Positions 28,253-40,368 of a stretch of 61,770 nucleotides of DNA are shown piece after piece. Positions within the stretch are counted from its first letter, which is position 1. Every line of letters starts with the position of its first letter. The notes under the pieces were generated by a model, which did no database searches, was not told where the DNA came from, and worked only from the letters and a program-made list of their open reading frames with translations. This stretch comes from Pseudomonadota bacterium (GTDB lineage Bacteria; Pseudomonadota; Alphaproteobacteria; Rhizobiales; Rhizobiaceae), in the NCBI GenBank assembly GCA_020161665.1, contig JAIUPA010000024.1:1-61770 (forward strand), read 5' to 3'. Both the position numbers and the translations under genes were made by a program.

Positions 28253-29905
28253 ATGGAAAGAACCGGAGGACAACTGATCGTCGAGGCCCTGAAGGCCAAC
28301 GGCGTGAAGCGCGTCGCCTGCGTACCGGGCGAAAGCTATCTGGCGGTGCTCGATGCGCTGTATGAAAGCGGCATTGAAACCATGGTTTGCCGTCAGGAAG
28401 GCGGCGCGGCGATGATGGCCGATTGCTGGGGTCGCCTCACCGGCGAGCCGGGCGTGTGCTTCGTCACCCGTGGCCCCGGCGCCACCAATGCCTCGGCGGG
28501 CCTGCATGTGGCACGTCAGGATTCCGTGCCGATGATCCTCTTCATCGGTCAAGTGCAGGGCGATGCCCGCGAGCGCGAAGCGTTTCAGGAAGTCGAATAC
28601 CGCCGCGCTTTCACCGAATTTGCCAAATGGGTCGGCGAAATCGATGATCCGGCCCGCATCCCGGAATTTGTGACCCGCGCTTTTGCCGTCGCTACCTCGG
28701 GTCGTCCCGGCCCGGTCGTGCTGTCGCTGCCGGAAGACATGCTGGTGAAGCTGGCAGACGCACCGGCGGCCAAGCCCTACATGCCGGTGGAAAGCCATCC
28801 CGGCCCGGCCCAGATGGCCGATCTCGCTGCCCGCCTCGAAAAGGCCGAGCGCCCGCTCGTCATCCTCGGCGGCACCCGCTGGGATGAGGCAAGCGTCGCC
28901 GAAATGCGCGCCTTCGCCGAGGCGTGGAAACTGCCGGTCGGCTGCTCCTTCCGTCGCCAGATGCTGTTCGATCACCTCTCGCCGTCCTATGCGGGCGATA
29001 TCGGCATCGGCATCAACCCGGCACTCGCCAAGGAAGTGAAGGAAGCGGACCTCATTCTGCTGGTCGGCGGGCGCTTCTCCGAAATGCCCTCCTCGTCCTA
29101 CACGCTAATCGATATTCCCTATCCGAAGCAGAGCCTGATCCATGTCTATCCGGACCCGTCCGAACTCGGCCGCGTCTATCGCCCGGATCTCGCCATCGCC
29201 GCAGCCCCCATGCATTTCGTCGCCGCGCTGAAGAGCCTCAAGGCTCCGGCCAGCCCGAAATGGGCCGCCCGCACTGAGGCGATGCATGCCGCCTACCTGA
29301 AATGGTCCACGCCGCCCGCAACCGGCCCCGGCGCGGTGCAGATGGGTCCGATCATGGACTGGATCGAAGCCAACACGCCGGACGATACGATCTTCACCAA
29401 TGGCGCAGGCAACTACGCCACGTGGGTGCATCGTTTCCACCGTTTCCGCCGCTATGCGACGCAGGCAGCGCCTGCCTCCGGCTCCATGGGGTATGGCCTT
29501 CCAGCCGCCGTCGCCGCCAAGGCACTCCATCCCGAGCGGGAAGTCATCTGCTTTGCCGGTGATGGCTGCTTCATGATGCACGGTCAGGAATTTGCGACTG
29601 CCGTGCGCTATAACCTGCCGATCATCACGGTTTTGGTGAACAACAGCATGTACGGCACCATCCGCATGCATCAGGAACGGGAATATCCGGGCCGCGTGTC
29701 CGCCACCGGCCTCACCAATCCGGAATTTGCCGATCTGGCCCGCGCCTATGGCGGCCATGGCGAAATCGTGCGCGAGACCGCCGACTTCGCACCAGCCTTC
29801 GAGCGCGCCCGCAAGAGCGGTAAGCCGTCGATCATCGAAATCGTGCTGGACCCCGAGGCCATCACCCCGGCCCGTACGCTGACCGATATTCGCGAGAAGC
29901 GTTAA
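28253..29905 (+). CDS. Thiamine diphosphate-dependent acetolactate synthase-like enzyme
   Basis: This 550-residue enzyme has the full three-domain ThDP architecture. The PYR domain has the cofactor-activating Glu in CRQEGGAAMMAD and RGPGATNAS. The central domain includes PLVILGGTRW. The PP domain has SMGYGLPAAVAAK and the ThDP-Mg motif GDGCFMM...NN (about 435-465). It is closer in style to catabolic ALS-like 2-oxoacid decarboxylases than to IlvB, and no small subunit gene is present. Shine-Dalgarno is GGGAGG. Given the CoA-transferase upstream, its substrate may be a 2-oxo or 2-hydroxyacyl-CoA compound; this is inference. Confidence 0.85.
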   Translation: MERTGGQLIVEALKANGVKRVACVPGESYLAVLDALYESGIETMVCRQEGGAAMMADCWGRLTGEPGVCFVTRGPGATNASAGLHVARQDSVPMILFIGQVQGDAREREAFQEVEYRRAFTEFAKWVGEIDDPARIPEFVTRAFAVATSGRPGPVVLSLPEDMLVKLADAPAAKPYMPVESHPGPAQMADLAARLEKAERPLVILGGTRWDEASVAEMRAFAEAWKLPVGCSFRRQMLFDHLSPSYAGDIGIGINPALAKEVKEADLILLVGGRFSEMPSSSYTLIDIPYPKQSLIHVYPDPSELGRVYRPDLAIAAAPMHFVAALKSLKAPASPKWAARTEAMHAAYLKWSTPPATGPGAVQMGPIMDWIEANTPDDTIFTNGAGNYATWVHRFHRFRRYATQAAPASGSMGYGLPAAVAAKALHPEREVICFAGDGCFMMHGQEFATAVRYNLPIITVLVNNSMYGTIRMHQEREYPGRVSATGLTNPEFADLARAYGGHGEIVRETADFAPAFERARKSGKPSIIEIVLDPEAITPARTLTDIREKR

Positions 29906-29915
29906 AACCAATCGG

Positions 29916-29935
29916 GGCGGCGGTTTTCCGCCGCC
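29916..29935 (+). terminator. GC-rich hairpin after the ThDP gene
   Basis: GGCGGCGG-TTTT-CCGCCGCC is a perfect 8-bp stem between convergent genes. It lacks a T-tract on either side. Confidence 0.5.
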
Positions 29936-30346
29936 TCACACCAGCTTCAGATTCTGAAGCCGATAGATCGTCAGTTCCCAGAGCCAGCGCGGCGTTGCAT
30001 TGACGACGCCCGCATAGGCATCAGCCAGTTCCGGCACGCTGAGCAGAACGACAATGCCAATGGCAACCGTCCACAGCCACTGGATGCGCAGGTTCTTGAA
30101 GCTGAAGAACTCGTAATAGCCGTTCTCGTCATACTCCGTCCCGGCCAGCATATCCCAGAACGAGTAGTTATCACCCGCCCAGGAATCCATCAGACTGTCC
30201 AGCATGGGACGGCGCGGAAAAACACTCAGCCGGTCGGGGTAAACGTTGAACCATGCCCGCGCGCAATGGATCAGCGTGCCGAGGAACATCAGCAGCGGCA
30301 CGGCGATCAGATAATGCAGCGTATTGGCGTGGACAGCGGTTTCCAT
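29936..30346 (-). CDS. Uncharacterised two-helix membrane protein
   Basis: This 136-residue protein has hydrophobic segments at about 10-28 (YLIAVPLLMFLGTLIHC) and 90-108 (WLWTVAIGIVVLLSVPELA). Between them is a polar, aromatic- and Asp-rich stretch (FWDMLAGTEYDENGYYEFF). I do not recognise the family. It is convergent with the ThDP gene and has no operon partner. Codon use is similar to its neighbours. Confidence 0.6.
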   Translation of the reverse strand: METAVHANTLHYLIAVPLLMFLGTLIHCARAWFNVYPDRLSVFPRRPMLDSLMDSWAGDNYSFWDMLAGTEYDENGYYEFFSFKNLRIQWLWTVAIGIVVLLSVPELADAYAGVVNATPRWLWELTIYRLQNLKLV

Positions 30347-30447
30347 GCCGCCATTTCAGCGCGAGGCCGTTAAAATCCGGAAACCGGGCCGCCGCTATCC
30401 GTAGCCATGGTTTACAGCCCGCAAACGACCAGCCCAAACTGAAAAGA

Positions 30448-30471
30448 GGCCGGGAAGCAACGCTCCCGACC
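30448..30471 (-). terminator. Terminator of the ridA-like gene
   Basis: GGCCGGGA (30448-30455) pairs with TCCCGACC (30464-30471) with one mismatch. On the minus strand it is followed by TCTTTTC. Confidence 0.65.
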
Positions 30472-30497
30472 CCTTTGTTTTGCGTTCCGCAGCGCTC

Positions 30498-30842
30498 TTA
30501 GTCGAGAGCGGCGGTCACGATGAATTCAACCTTGTAGTCCGGCGTGGCCAGTGCGGCCTGGCTGGTGGCGCGGGCCGGCGGGTTCTTCGGGTCGATCCAG
30601 CCTTCCCAGACGGCATTCATCTCACCGAACGTCGACATGTCGGACAGGTAGATGATGGTCTGGAGGATCTTCGACTTGTTGGAACCGGCAGCGGCGAGCA
30701 GACGATCGACTTCAGCCAGCGCGGACTTGGACTGCTCCTTGACCGTTGCGCCTTCACCGACCTGACCGGCCAGGTAAACGACATTGCCGTGGACGACTGC
30801 GCCGCTCATGCGGGCGCCGGGCTCGATACGCTTGATGCTCAT
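30498..30842 (-). CDS. RidA family (YjgF/YER057c/UK114) enamine/imine deaminase-like protein
   Basis: This 114-residue protein forms the small trimeric barrel fold. It has VVYLAGQVG, ILQTIIYLSDMSTFGEMNAVWEGW, and PARATSQAAL, which contains the conserved substrate-carboxylate-binding Arg. Family members hydrolyse 2-aminoacrylate-type enamines from PLP enzymes. The family's terminal glutamate-containing strand reads VEFIVTAAL, so the subgroup may differ from archetypal RidA. Confidence 0.85.
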   Translation of the reverse strand: MSIKRIEPGARMSGAVVHGNVVYLAGQVGEGATVKEQSKSALAEVDRLLAAAGSNKSKILQTIIYLSDMSTFGEMNAVWEGWIDPKNPPARATSQAALATPDYKVEFIVTAALD

Positions 30843-30894
30843 GACATGCTCCTGTGTATAAGTAAGGCGCTTCTCGGATCAGTATGCACGGGCC

Positions 30895-31236
30895 TTAGCC
30901 GCGCATGTGATGGGTCTTTTGGTAGATGGCAGTGGAACGCGCGCCGGAGCGGCAATAGCCGAGCATGGGGCGCGGCAGCTCATCCAGCGCATCCACCATT
31001 CCGGCAACAGCCACAGCATCGACACCCATGGGGCCAACGGGGACATAGGCAACCTCGATACCGAGTTCGGCGGCTCGTGTGGCAATCACCTCAAACGGCG
31101 TCTGCCCCGGCTCTTCGCCATCCGGTCGATGGCAAACCATGGACTTGAAGCCGAGCGCCTTGATGGCCTCGACATCCTCCACCGTAATCTGCCCGGTGAC
31201 GGCATATTCGCCGTCGATTTCTCTGATGTCGACCAT
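30895..31236 (-). CDS. DUF442/TIGR01244 phosphatase-like sulfur transferase domain protein
   Basis: This 113-residue protein belongs to the tyrosine-phosphatase-fold group found alone or fused to ETHE1-like beta-lactamase-fold hydrolases (Blh in rhizobia). The signature loop LGYCRSGARSTAIY carries the catalytic Cys and Arg (C-x5-R). The upstream part has GFKSMVCHRPDGEEPGQ, typical of this group. In other bacteria it is linked to H2S detoxification with Blh/SQR, but no such partner is adjacent here. It is on the same strand as ridA, 52 nt away. Confidence 0.8.
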   Translation of the reverse strand: MVDIREIDGEYAVTGQITVEDVEAIKALGFKSMVCHRPDGEEPGQTPFEVIATRAAELGIEVAYVPVGPMGVDAVAVAGMVDALDELPRPMLGYCRSGARSTAIYQKTHHMRG

Positions 31237-31305
31237 CCGTCGTCCTGCTTCCTGAGTCGTTTAAAATCTAGAGTTCACGGTTACTTGCGTCAATGCAGCC
31301 GCAGC

Positions 31306-32148
31306 TCATTCCACCTCTGCAAAAAGGAATGACAGACGGTAATCTGTCGCCTCTCCCGGTGCAATGGTGCGAAGCTCGCCGCGCGCCGCAATATCGGGGC
31401 GTTTGGCCCAGCGGTGTGACGCAGGTTCAATGCCGAGAACGTTGGCGGGGTCCGTCTGGTTCCGCCACATCTGCAGGAAGGGCAGGCTCGACGTGTCAAA
31501 CCGCACGGTGAGCGAAAGCCCCTGAAGCGAAGCCATCGGCCCGAGCCGCACCTCAGCCTGCGGCTGGTCATGGGCAGGCACGCAGAACACGCCGCCCTCC
31601 GGCTCGCCAAAGGTCCACGGGAAGCCACCGCCCGCAAGCATCGCCCCTTCGATCCGCACCGCCGGGTCGAAAAGCCAGCCGCCAAGGTTCATGTGATACA
31701 TCAGCATCGGCGCAAAGGGCACGGAGCCGTTATTGATCAGGTGATCCTCAAGCGTCACCATCCCCGTTTCGCCATCGATATGCCAGCGCCGCTTCAAAAG
31801 AGCGCGTCCACCATTGGCCAGCGCCACCGGCACCGAGGCGCTGCAGGTGGCATCGCCCCCTTCCCGCGTAAGAACGATCCCTTCAGCCGGACTGGCCGAA
31901 AACGATCCGTGCAGCGGATAGCGCACGCCCTCGCCCGCCCCCTCAACCGGCTCGGGATGGCGAATATGGTCCGGCCCGCAGGTGAAGAGAAAACCTTCCA
32001 GCGAATGGTCGATCCGTGGGTCACCATCATCAGGAATGGCGCGGCCCGGCGAAACATCGACTCCGCCGACGAAAAGCTTGCCAATATCGAGAACGGAAAT
32101 CGGGTCCAGATGAAGAACAGGACCCTTTCCAGCCGAAAACTCGATCAT
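31306..32148 (-). CDS. DUF4432/aldose 1-epimerase-like protein
   Basis: The product is 280 residues from the ATG at 32146-32148; an upstream start at 32175 adds nine residues. The galactose mutarotase-like beta-sandwich is suggested by YPLHGSFSASPA (His), MLMYHMNLGG (His) and LGIEPASHRW (Glu) at the positions used for sugar binding and catalysis. Family DUF4432 proteins are uncharacterised sugar epimerase homologues. There is no signal peptide. The substrate is unknown. Confidence 0.75.
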   Translation of the reverse strand: MIEFSAGKGPVLHLDPISVLDIGKLFVGGVDVSPGRAIPDDGDPRIDHSLEGFLFTCGPDHIRHPEPVEGAGEGVRYPLHGSFSASPAEGIVLTREGGDATCSASVPVALANGGRALLKRRWHIDGETGMVTLEDHLINNGSVPFAPMLMYHMNLGGWLFDPAVRIEGAMLAGGGFPWTFGEPEGGVFCVPAHDQPQAEVRLGPMASLQGLSLTVRFDTSSLPFLQMWRNQTDPANVLGIEPASHRWAKRPDIAARGELRTIAPGEATDYRLSFLFAEVE

Positions 32149-32300
32149 ACACGCTCTCCCTGACCCGATTGGCATGGTTGCAATGGTCCAACCCCGTCGA
32201 ATCGACGTTAATTTAACTGACCATTCACCCTAATTTCACTCTTTCCATAATAGGGTCAAATTCCCGGTGTGTTAGTGACCCAAGTGTTAATAAGGACTGT

Positions 32301-33680
32301 TTGATCGTGAAGCCTGCACCGCGTACCCGCCTTGGCCTTGCCCTGACGTTATCCGTTCTGGCTCAGGCTTCCCTCATCGGGGAGGCAGGTGCTCAAAGCC
32401 GCTATCAGCCCTTCACGGAAATGGTCCTGATGGGACCGAATGGCGACCTGCTGGATTACGTTCCTGAAGAGGGTGATGTGGTCGTGCGCCGCGACCGGCA
32501 GGGCCGTCGCGTGCTTCTGGATCGCGCCGGCAATCTCGTCGCAACCGAAGTTCCCGCCGAAAGCTATTTCCCCCGCGCCGTCAATGAAGCGCCCCGCGCC
32601 AACAATGATGGCTTTACCGATTATCGCGAATATCGCGGCAATGGCGATGATATCATCACAAGCTCTGTTCCCTCGGGCACCGAGGTCGAACGTGCGCCGC
32701 TTGAAAACCAGCCTATGCCGCAGCAGGAACAGGCCTCGATTGATGGCGGGCTTTCCGGCACGGCTGGAAACAGCGATGCACAGCGCCCCGCAGAAGTGAC
32801 CGTGACCCCGCGCGCGCCGCTGACCTTGAAGGGTAAGACACGCCTCGAGCTGACCGCGCTGCAGACCTTTCTTGATCGCGAAGGCGTCTCACCGGGCGTT
32901 ATTGATGGCCGCATGGGCTCGAACGTGACGAAGGCGCTCGACGCCTATGAAGCGATGACCGGCGAGCGTATCGATCCCAACAATTCCGAAGACATTATTC
33001 AGCGCCTGACAATGAATGGCGGCATGCCGGTGGTGAATTACGAGATCACCGCCGAAGATGCGGCTGGCCCTTACGTCGCCTCGATCCCGGAAGATTACGG
33101 CCAGAAGGCACAGCTTCCCGCCATGTCCTTCACCTCGGTGACGGAGGCGCTGGCCGAGCGTTTCCATATGGATGAAGGCTATCTCAAGGAACTCAATCCG
33201 GGTGTCGATTTCACCATTCCCGGAACGATCATCAAGGTTATCGCACCGGGCGAGCGCAAGAGCGGGTCTGTGTCGCGCGTCGTCGCCAACAAGGCGCTGA
33301 AGCAGGTCTTTGCCTATGATGATGCGGGCGGACTGGTTGCCGCCTACCCGGCCACCATCGGTTCGTCGGATACGCCCTCGCCCTCCGGCACCCATCTGGT
33401 CGACCGTATCGCCCTCAATCCGGGCTATACCTACAATCCGAAGATCAATTTCAAGCAGGGTGAGAACCACGGCATCCTGCAAATTCCGCCGGGGCCAAAT
33501 GGACCTGTGGGAACCGTGTGGATTGCGCTTTCCAAGCCCACCTACGGCATTCACGGCACGCCGGAACCCTCCAAGATCGGCAAGACCAACAGCCATGGCT
33601 GCATTCGTCTGACCAACTGGGATGCGACGGAACTGGCCAAGATGGTCAGACCCGGAACGGTTGTCGAATTCGTCGATTGA
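32301..33680 (+). CDS. L,D-transpeptidase (YkuD) with peptidoglycan-binding domain
   Basis: The product is up to 459 residues. The likely start is TTG 32301 (AAGGA 5-9 nt upstream) or GTG 32307; there is no ATG. The Sec signal ends near EAGAQS. A PG_binding_1 repeat is at about 180-225, a LysM-like segment at about 270-310, and the YkuD catalytic domain at 325-458 with HGTPEPSKIGKTNSHGCIRLTNWD (catalytic Cys in SHGCIR). It forms 3-3 crosslinks or attaches proteins to stem peptides. Such enzymes dominate polar growth in Rhizobiales. Confidence 0.9.
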   Translation: MIVKPAPRTRLGLALTLSVLAQASLIGEAGAQSRYQPFTEMVLMGPNGDLLDYVPEEGDVVVRRDRQGRRVLLDRAGNLVATEVPAESYFPRAVNEAPRANNDGFTDYREYRGNGDDIITSSVPSGTEVERAPLENQPMPQQEQASIDGGLSGTAGNSDAQRPAEVTVTPRAPLTLKGKTRLELTALQTFLDREGVSPGVIDGRMGSNVTKALDAYEAMTGERIDPNNSEDIIQRLTMNGGMPVVNYEITAEDAAGPYVASIPEDYGQKAQLPAMSFTSVTEALAERFHMDEGYLKELNPGVDFTIPGTIIKVIAPGERKSGSVSRVVANKALKQVFAYDDAGGLVAAYPATIGSSDTPSPSGTHLVDRIALNPGYTYNPKINFKQGENHGILQIPPGPNGPVGTVWIALSKPTYGIHGTPEPSKIGKTNSHGCIRLTNWDATELAKMVRPGTVVEFVD

Positions 33681-33701
33681 TCCGCCTGAACAGGCGTTCG
33701 A

Positions 33702-34160
33702 TCAGGCCTGCCGATATTGGAACAGTGCGGGCACTTCCATCGTGCGCGGGTTCTGCGACGGCGCAATCAGAATGTGCCCCCACCATCCAATCAGAGCCAG
33801 ATTGACAATAGCAAGGCCCGGATTGGCGTTGTCACCATAAGGCGAGAACGTCAACAGCGTGAGCGATTGCAGCGCGATGCTGAAGAGAAGCATGACGATA
33901 TAAGGAACGACAACCCACTTGCTGATGCCCGCATCCTTGGCGCGCCTCCACGTTATATTGACCTGCGGGATCATGATCAGCGTGAACGCCAGATAGACAG
34001 ACAGAGCAAGCCGTTCGCGCCCTGGCCCCGGCTTGGAGGCGAGAAACGCATCCATGCCCATCGTCGCCTCAACGCACACCAGAACGGCAACAACCGTCAG
34101 AAAAGCGAACAGCAATGAATAGGCAAGAAACCGCACGCGGCTAATCGGGCTAGAAAACAT
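33702..34160 (-). CDS. DUF805-like inner membrane protein
   Basis: The product is 152 residues from the ATG at 34158-34160; the open frame up to 34301 has no family resemblance. Four hydrophobic segments are seen, with the DUF805-type motif RRAKDAGISKW between helices 2 and 3 (family form RRLHDIGRSGW). A C-terminal tail contains a short PRTMEVPALFQYRQ segment. Function is unknown. It is convergent with the L,D-transpeptidase gene. Confidence 0.7.
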   Translation of the reverse strand: MFSSPISRVRFLAYSLLFAFLTVVAVLVCVEATMGMDAFLASKPGPGRERLALSVYLAFTLIMIPQVNITWRRAKDAGISKWVVVPYIVMLLFSIALQSLTLLTFSPYGDNANPGLAIVNLALIGWWGHILIAPSQNPRTMEVPALFQYRQA

Positions 34161-34320
34161 CAGGTTTTGTCTCCGTTTGGCGCAAACTCTCGCCAAAATG
34201 CCAACGAAACCTTTCCCGGGACCAGCACAATTTGAATGATTGCCCTGTTTCCCGCACCCTATGATTACCGGGACGCTAAAATCGCCGAAGCGCTTTGGCA
34301 TAACGCAAAAATCGGGTGTT

Positions 34321-34382
34321 TCACGGAGCTACGCAAGACTTGAAGCTCCGTGATGGGGAGACGCCACGAAAGGGCTTCGTGG
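34321..34382 (-). terminator. Tandem hairpins after the parA-like gene
   Basis: TCACGGAGCT (34321-34330) pairs with AGCTCCGTGA (34344-34353), a 10-bp perfect stem. CCACGAA (34364-34370) pairs with TTCGTGG (34376-34382). They lie 3' of the ParA gene on its strand. The distal hairpin is followed by a short A/T-rich run. Confidence 0.45.
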
Positions 34383-34404
34383 TCTGCCTCCTTATGAGAT
34401 GGCG

Positions 34405-35121
34405 TTATGCCGCCCAGACGAAACGGAAGACATTCTTGCGGCGCGGGCTCGAAACCACGCGGGCCGGCATCATGCGCTCGGCTTCTTCGGCAAAGGCGGC
34501 GGCATTATCGCGCGCCTTGTCGAGACCGGACACCTTGTGGGGATCGAGCGTGTGGAGCGTCGCGCCTGCATCAAACAGTTCCTTGAAGGCCACGCGCTCG
34601 GCAATCGCCGTGTTGAGGACATGAACGCCCCGTGCCGCCAGCATGCCCTTGATCATCAGAAGTGCACGCGCGCTCATGGTCTGCGTAACCCGCGTCAGCA
34701 CCACGGAATGGGCGACCTCGAGGCCTGTCTTTTCCTTGAGGAACGCAATGAGATCGAGAATCTGTGCCCCACCGCGCGCATCCATTGCCGAACCCTGGAT
34801 CGGAATGAAAACATGGTCGGAAAGGCTGATGGCCGCCGTCGTCAAGGCGTCGCGCGTCCCCGGCAGGTCGATGATGAAGTAATCCGTGCGGTCGCCCGCC
34901 TCGCGCAGGTGACAGTGAAGCGCCGCCACCGTGACCTCGGAGATGACCTGCAGGCCTTGAACACCGCCAGAGGCCTGATACCACTGGGTGGTCCAGTGCT
35001 GCGGATCGGCATCAATCAAAGTGACTCGATGTCCCTTGCGGGCCAGTTCACAGGCAAGAAGAAGGGCGGCGGTGGTCTTGCCTGCTCCGCCCTTGGCATT
35101 CGCGAAGGAAATGACTGGCAT
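34405..35121 (-). CDS. ParA/MinD-type ATPase, orphan
   Basis: This 238-residue protein has the deviant Walker A KGGAGKTTAA (about 10-19), with the signature Lys, then LIDADPQHWTTQWY (A' motif) and IIDLPGTRDALTT (Walker B). Small ParA-like ATPases of this length position plasmids, carboxysomes or chemoreceptor clusters. No parB, parS-like site or cargo gene is adjacent, so the role is open. The C-terminal 20 residues are basic (VVSSPRRKNVFRFVW), possibly DNA- or membrane-binding. Confidence 0.8.
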   Translation of the reverse strand: MPVISFANAKGGAGKTTAALLLACELARKGHRVTLIDADPQHWTTQWYQASGGVQGLQVISEVTVAALHCHLREAGDRTDYFIIDLPGTRDALTTAAISLSDHVFIPIQGSAMDARGGAQILDLIAFLKEKTGLEVAHSVVLTRVTQTMSARALLMIKGMLAARGVHVLNTAIAERVAFKELFDAGATLHTLDPHKVSGLDKARDNAAAFAEEAERMMPARVVSSPRRKNVFRFVWAA

Positions 35122-35339
35122 GAATTGGGTCCTGAAAAGGAGGCAAGGCGCTCATCGCCAGTCGAACGCATGTAATCGCGCCGTCACCGCCAAAGATCGG
35201 CCTTCATGGTTAACAAAGTGCAAACAAAATGCCTTTCGCATCTGCGAAAACTCATCATTGAGAAGCAAATTTGAAACCTGCTCTTGAAAGCGGCAGAAAT
35301 TCCATTCCTAATACGGGAAATCAGGGGAACGAGTGACGC

Positions 35340-35945
35340 ATGATTACCAATCTGGATCTCATCGAAATCTTTTCGGAGATCGCCGTCGCCATGACGGAAA
35401 ATCGCAGTCTCTTGTGCAACATGCCGTGCGTGAGCGGTGAAACGGATCATGGCGTGACCATGAATTACGTTTTCACCATGCTGGAAGATACGCTGGCCGC
35501 CGTCGATCCCGCCGGGCTTCGCCCTGGTGAACTCTTCGATGCCACAGCCGAAACCTTCCTGAAGGTCGATACGCCGTCGGCGCGCCTTTATGCCAGCGGC
35601 TTTCGCCGGGCTGGCAGCATGCTGATGCGCCGCAGGTCCCTTTCCGATCAGGATTTTGGCGCGGCCATCGCGGCCATTGCCTCCGGCTTCCGCGACAAAG
35701 GCACGCCAAGCGAATCCTTACGTGACGCGACCGACATCTGGACGAAGATTGCGCCTGTCCTCACCGCCGCGCTGGATGCGGGCATGAGCATGGCCCCGGC
35801 GCTCGATCAGGCCCTTGCCAAGGTCAATCATGGCGTGCCGATCGTTGCCACCATGCGCGATGCCGCCCCCGATCTTGAGGGCTATGACGCCACCGGCCTC
35901 TCGGCCATCCTGATGTTGCGCGCCATCCGCGACAGTCTGGCTTAA
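35340..35945 (+). CDS. DhaL/DAK2-like protein, degenerate and solitary
   Basis: This 201-residue all-helical protein has the size of dihydroxyacetone kinase subunit DhaL. At the ADP-Mg site the family has GDGDHG; here it is GETDHGVTM, so one metal-binding Asp is Glu and one Gly is Thr, while Asp-His-Gly remains. The later GGTSGPLY-type loop is replaced by PSARLYASGF. No dhaK or PTS component is nearby. It may be a repurposed nucleotide-binding or regulatory protein. Shine-Dalgarno GGGGAACGAG precedes the ATG. Confidence 0.6.
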   Translation: MITNLDLIEIFSEIAVAMTENRSLLCNMPCVSGETDHGVTMNYVFTMLEDTLAAVDPAGLRPGELFDATAETFLKVDTPSARLYASGFRRAGSMLMRRRSLSDQDFGAAIAAIASGFRDKGTPSESLRDATDIWTKIAPVLTAALDAGMSMAPALDQALAKVNHGVPIVATMRDAAPDLEGYDATGLSAILMLRAIRDSLA

Positions 35946-35974
35946 CTCGACAATTCAAAGGCTTATCACAATCG

Positions 35975-36030
35975 CTTGAATCAATCTGCGATGGACTTGA
36001 ATCAGATTGCCAGCCGCTTGAATCAATCTG
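35975..36030 (+). repeat. Three CTTGAATCA repeats on an exact 21-bp period
   Basis: CTTGAATCA starts at 35975, 35996 and 36017. The outer copies lie in an identical 16-mer CGCTTGAATCAATCTG (35973-35988 and 36015-36030). In the middle copy the last seven bases are the reverse complement, CAGATTG instead of CAATCTG. The array is directly after the DhaL-like stop codon. Confidence 0.7.
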
Positions 36031-36043
36031 TGAAGACAAAAAC

Positions 36044-36540
36044 GCCTGCGGAAGGCTCTCCTTCCGCAGGCAAATGTTGATGACAATCTTGCCACGCCCA
36101 CTTCCGTCATCCTCGGGCTTGACCCGAGGATCCATGAGTTTCAAGGGCTTCTGGATGGTCGGGTCAAGCCCGACCATGACGAACCGAGAGGTTGGCGACC
36201 TTTGCTGGAAATCCGAGCCCGCGGAAGACACGCCTCCGCAGGCAGATGTTGATGACAATCTTGCCACGCCCACTTCCGTCATCCTCGGGCTTGACCCGAG
36301 GATCCATGAGTTTCAAGGACTTCTGGATGGTCGGGTCAAGCCCGACCATGACGAACCGAGAGGTTGGCGATCTTTGCTGGAAATCCGAGCCCGCGGAAGG
36401 CTCTGCTTCCACAGGCAGATGTTGATGACAATCTTGCCACGCCCACTTCCGTCATCCTCGGGCTTGGCGAACCGAGAGGTTGGCGATCTTTACTAGAAAT
36501 CCGAGCCCGCGGAAGGCTCTCCTTCCGCGGGCTTTGTTTT
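36044..36540 (+). repeat. Tandem about 172-bp intergenic repeat units separated by hairpins
   Basis: The block beginning TGTTGATGACAATCTTGCC recurs at 36075, 36247 and 36420 (172 and 173 bp apart). The third copy has an internal deletion. Each unit contains the palindrome CCTCGGGCTTGACCCGAGG and a second one, GGTCGGGTCAAGCCCGACC. Units are bounded by GCGGAAGG/CCTTCCGC hairpins (first at 36044-36071, 12-bp stem). Such palindromic intergenic mosaic repeats are widespread in alphaproteobacteria. Open frames through it are artefacts. Confidence 0.85.
36504..36540 (+). terminator. Terminator at the end of the repeat array
   Basis: GCCCGCGGAAGG-CTCT-CCTTCCGCGGGC (36505-36532) is followed by TTTGTTTT on the plus strand, opposing metH. 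Confidence 0.7.
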
Positions 36541-36558
36541 GTCTTGCGGCGTTGACCG

Positions 36559-40329
<3,771 letters not shown>

Positions 40330-40368
40330 GGCCACGCTCCTGTCCTGCTTCGCCAAGCACCCTCACTC

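Noticed and set aside
35946..36540. CRISPR array
   Set aside because: Units are about 172 bp with internal palindromes and no unique spacers; no cas gene in the window. The 21-bp array also has no spacer/repeat pattern of CRISPR size.
36074..36555. Open frames reading SGLTRGS and RVKPEDDG through the repeats
   Set aside because: Well-known artefacts of palindromic intergenic repeats in alphaproteobacteria; no starts or domains.
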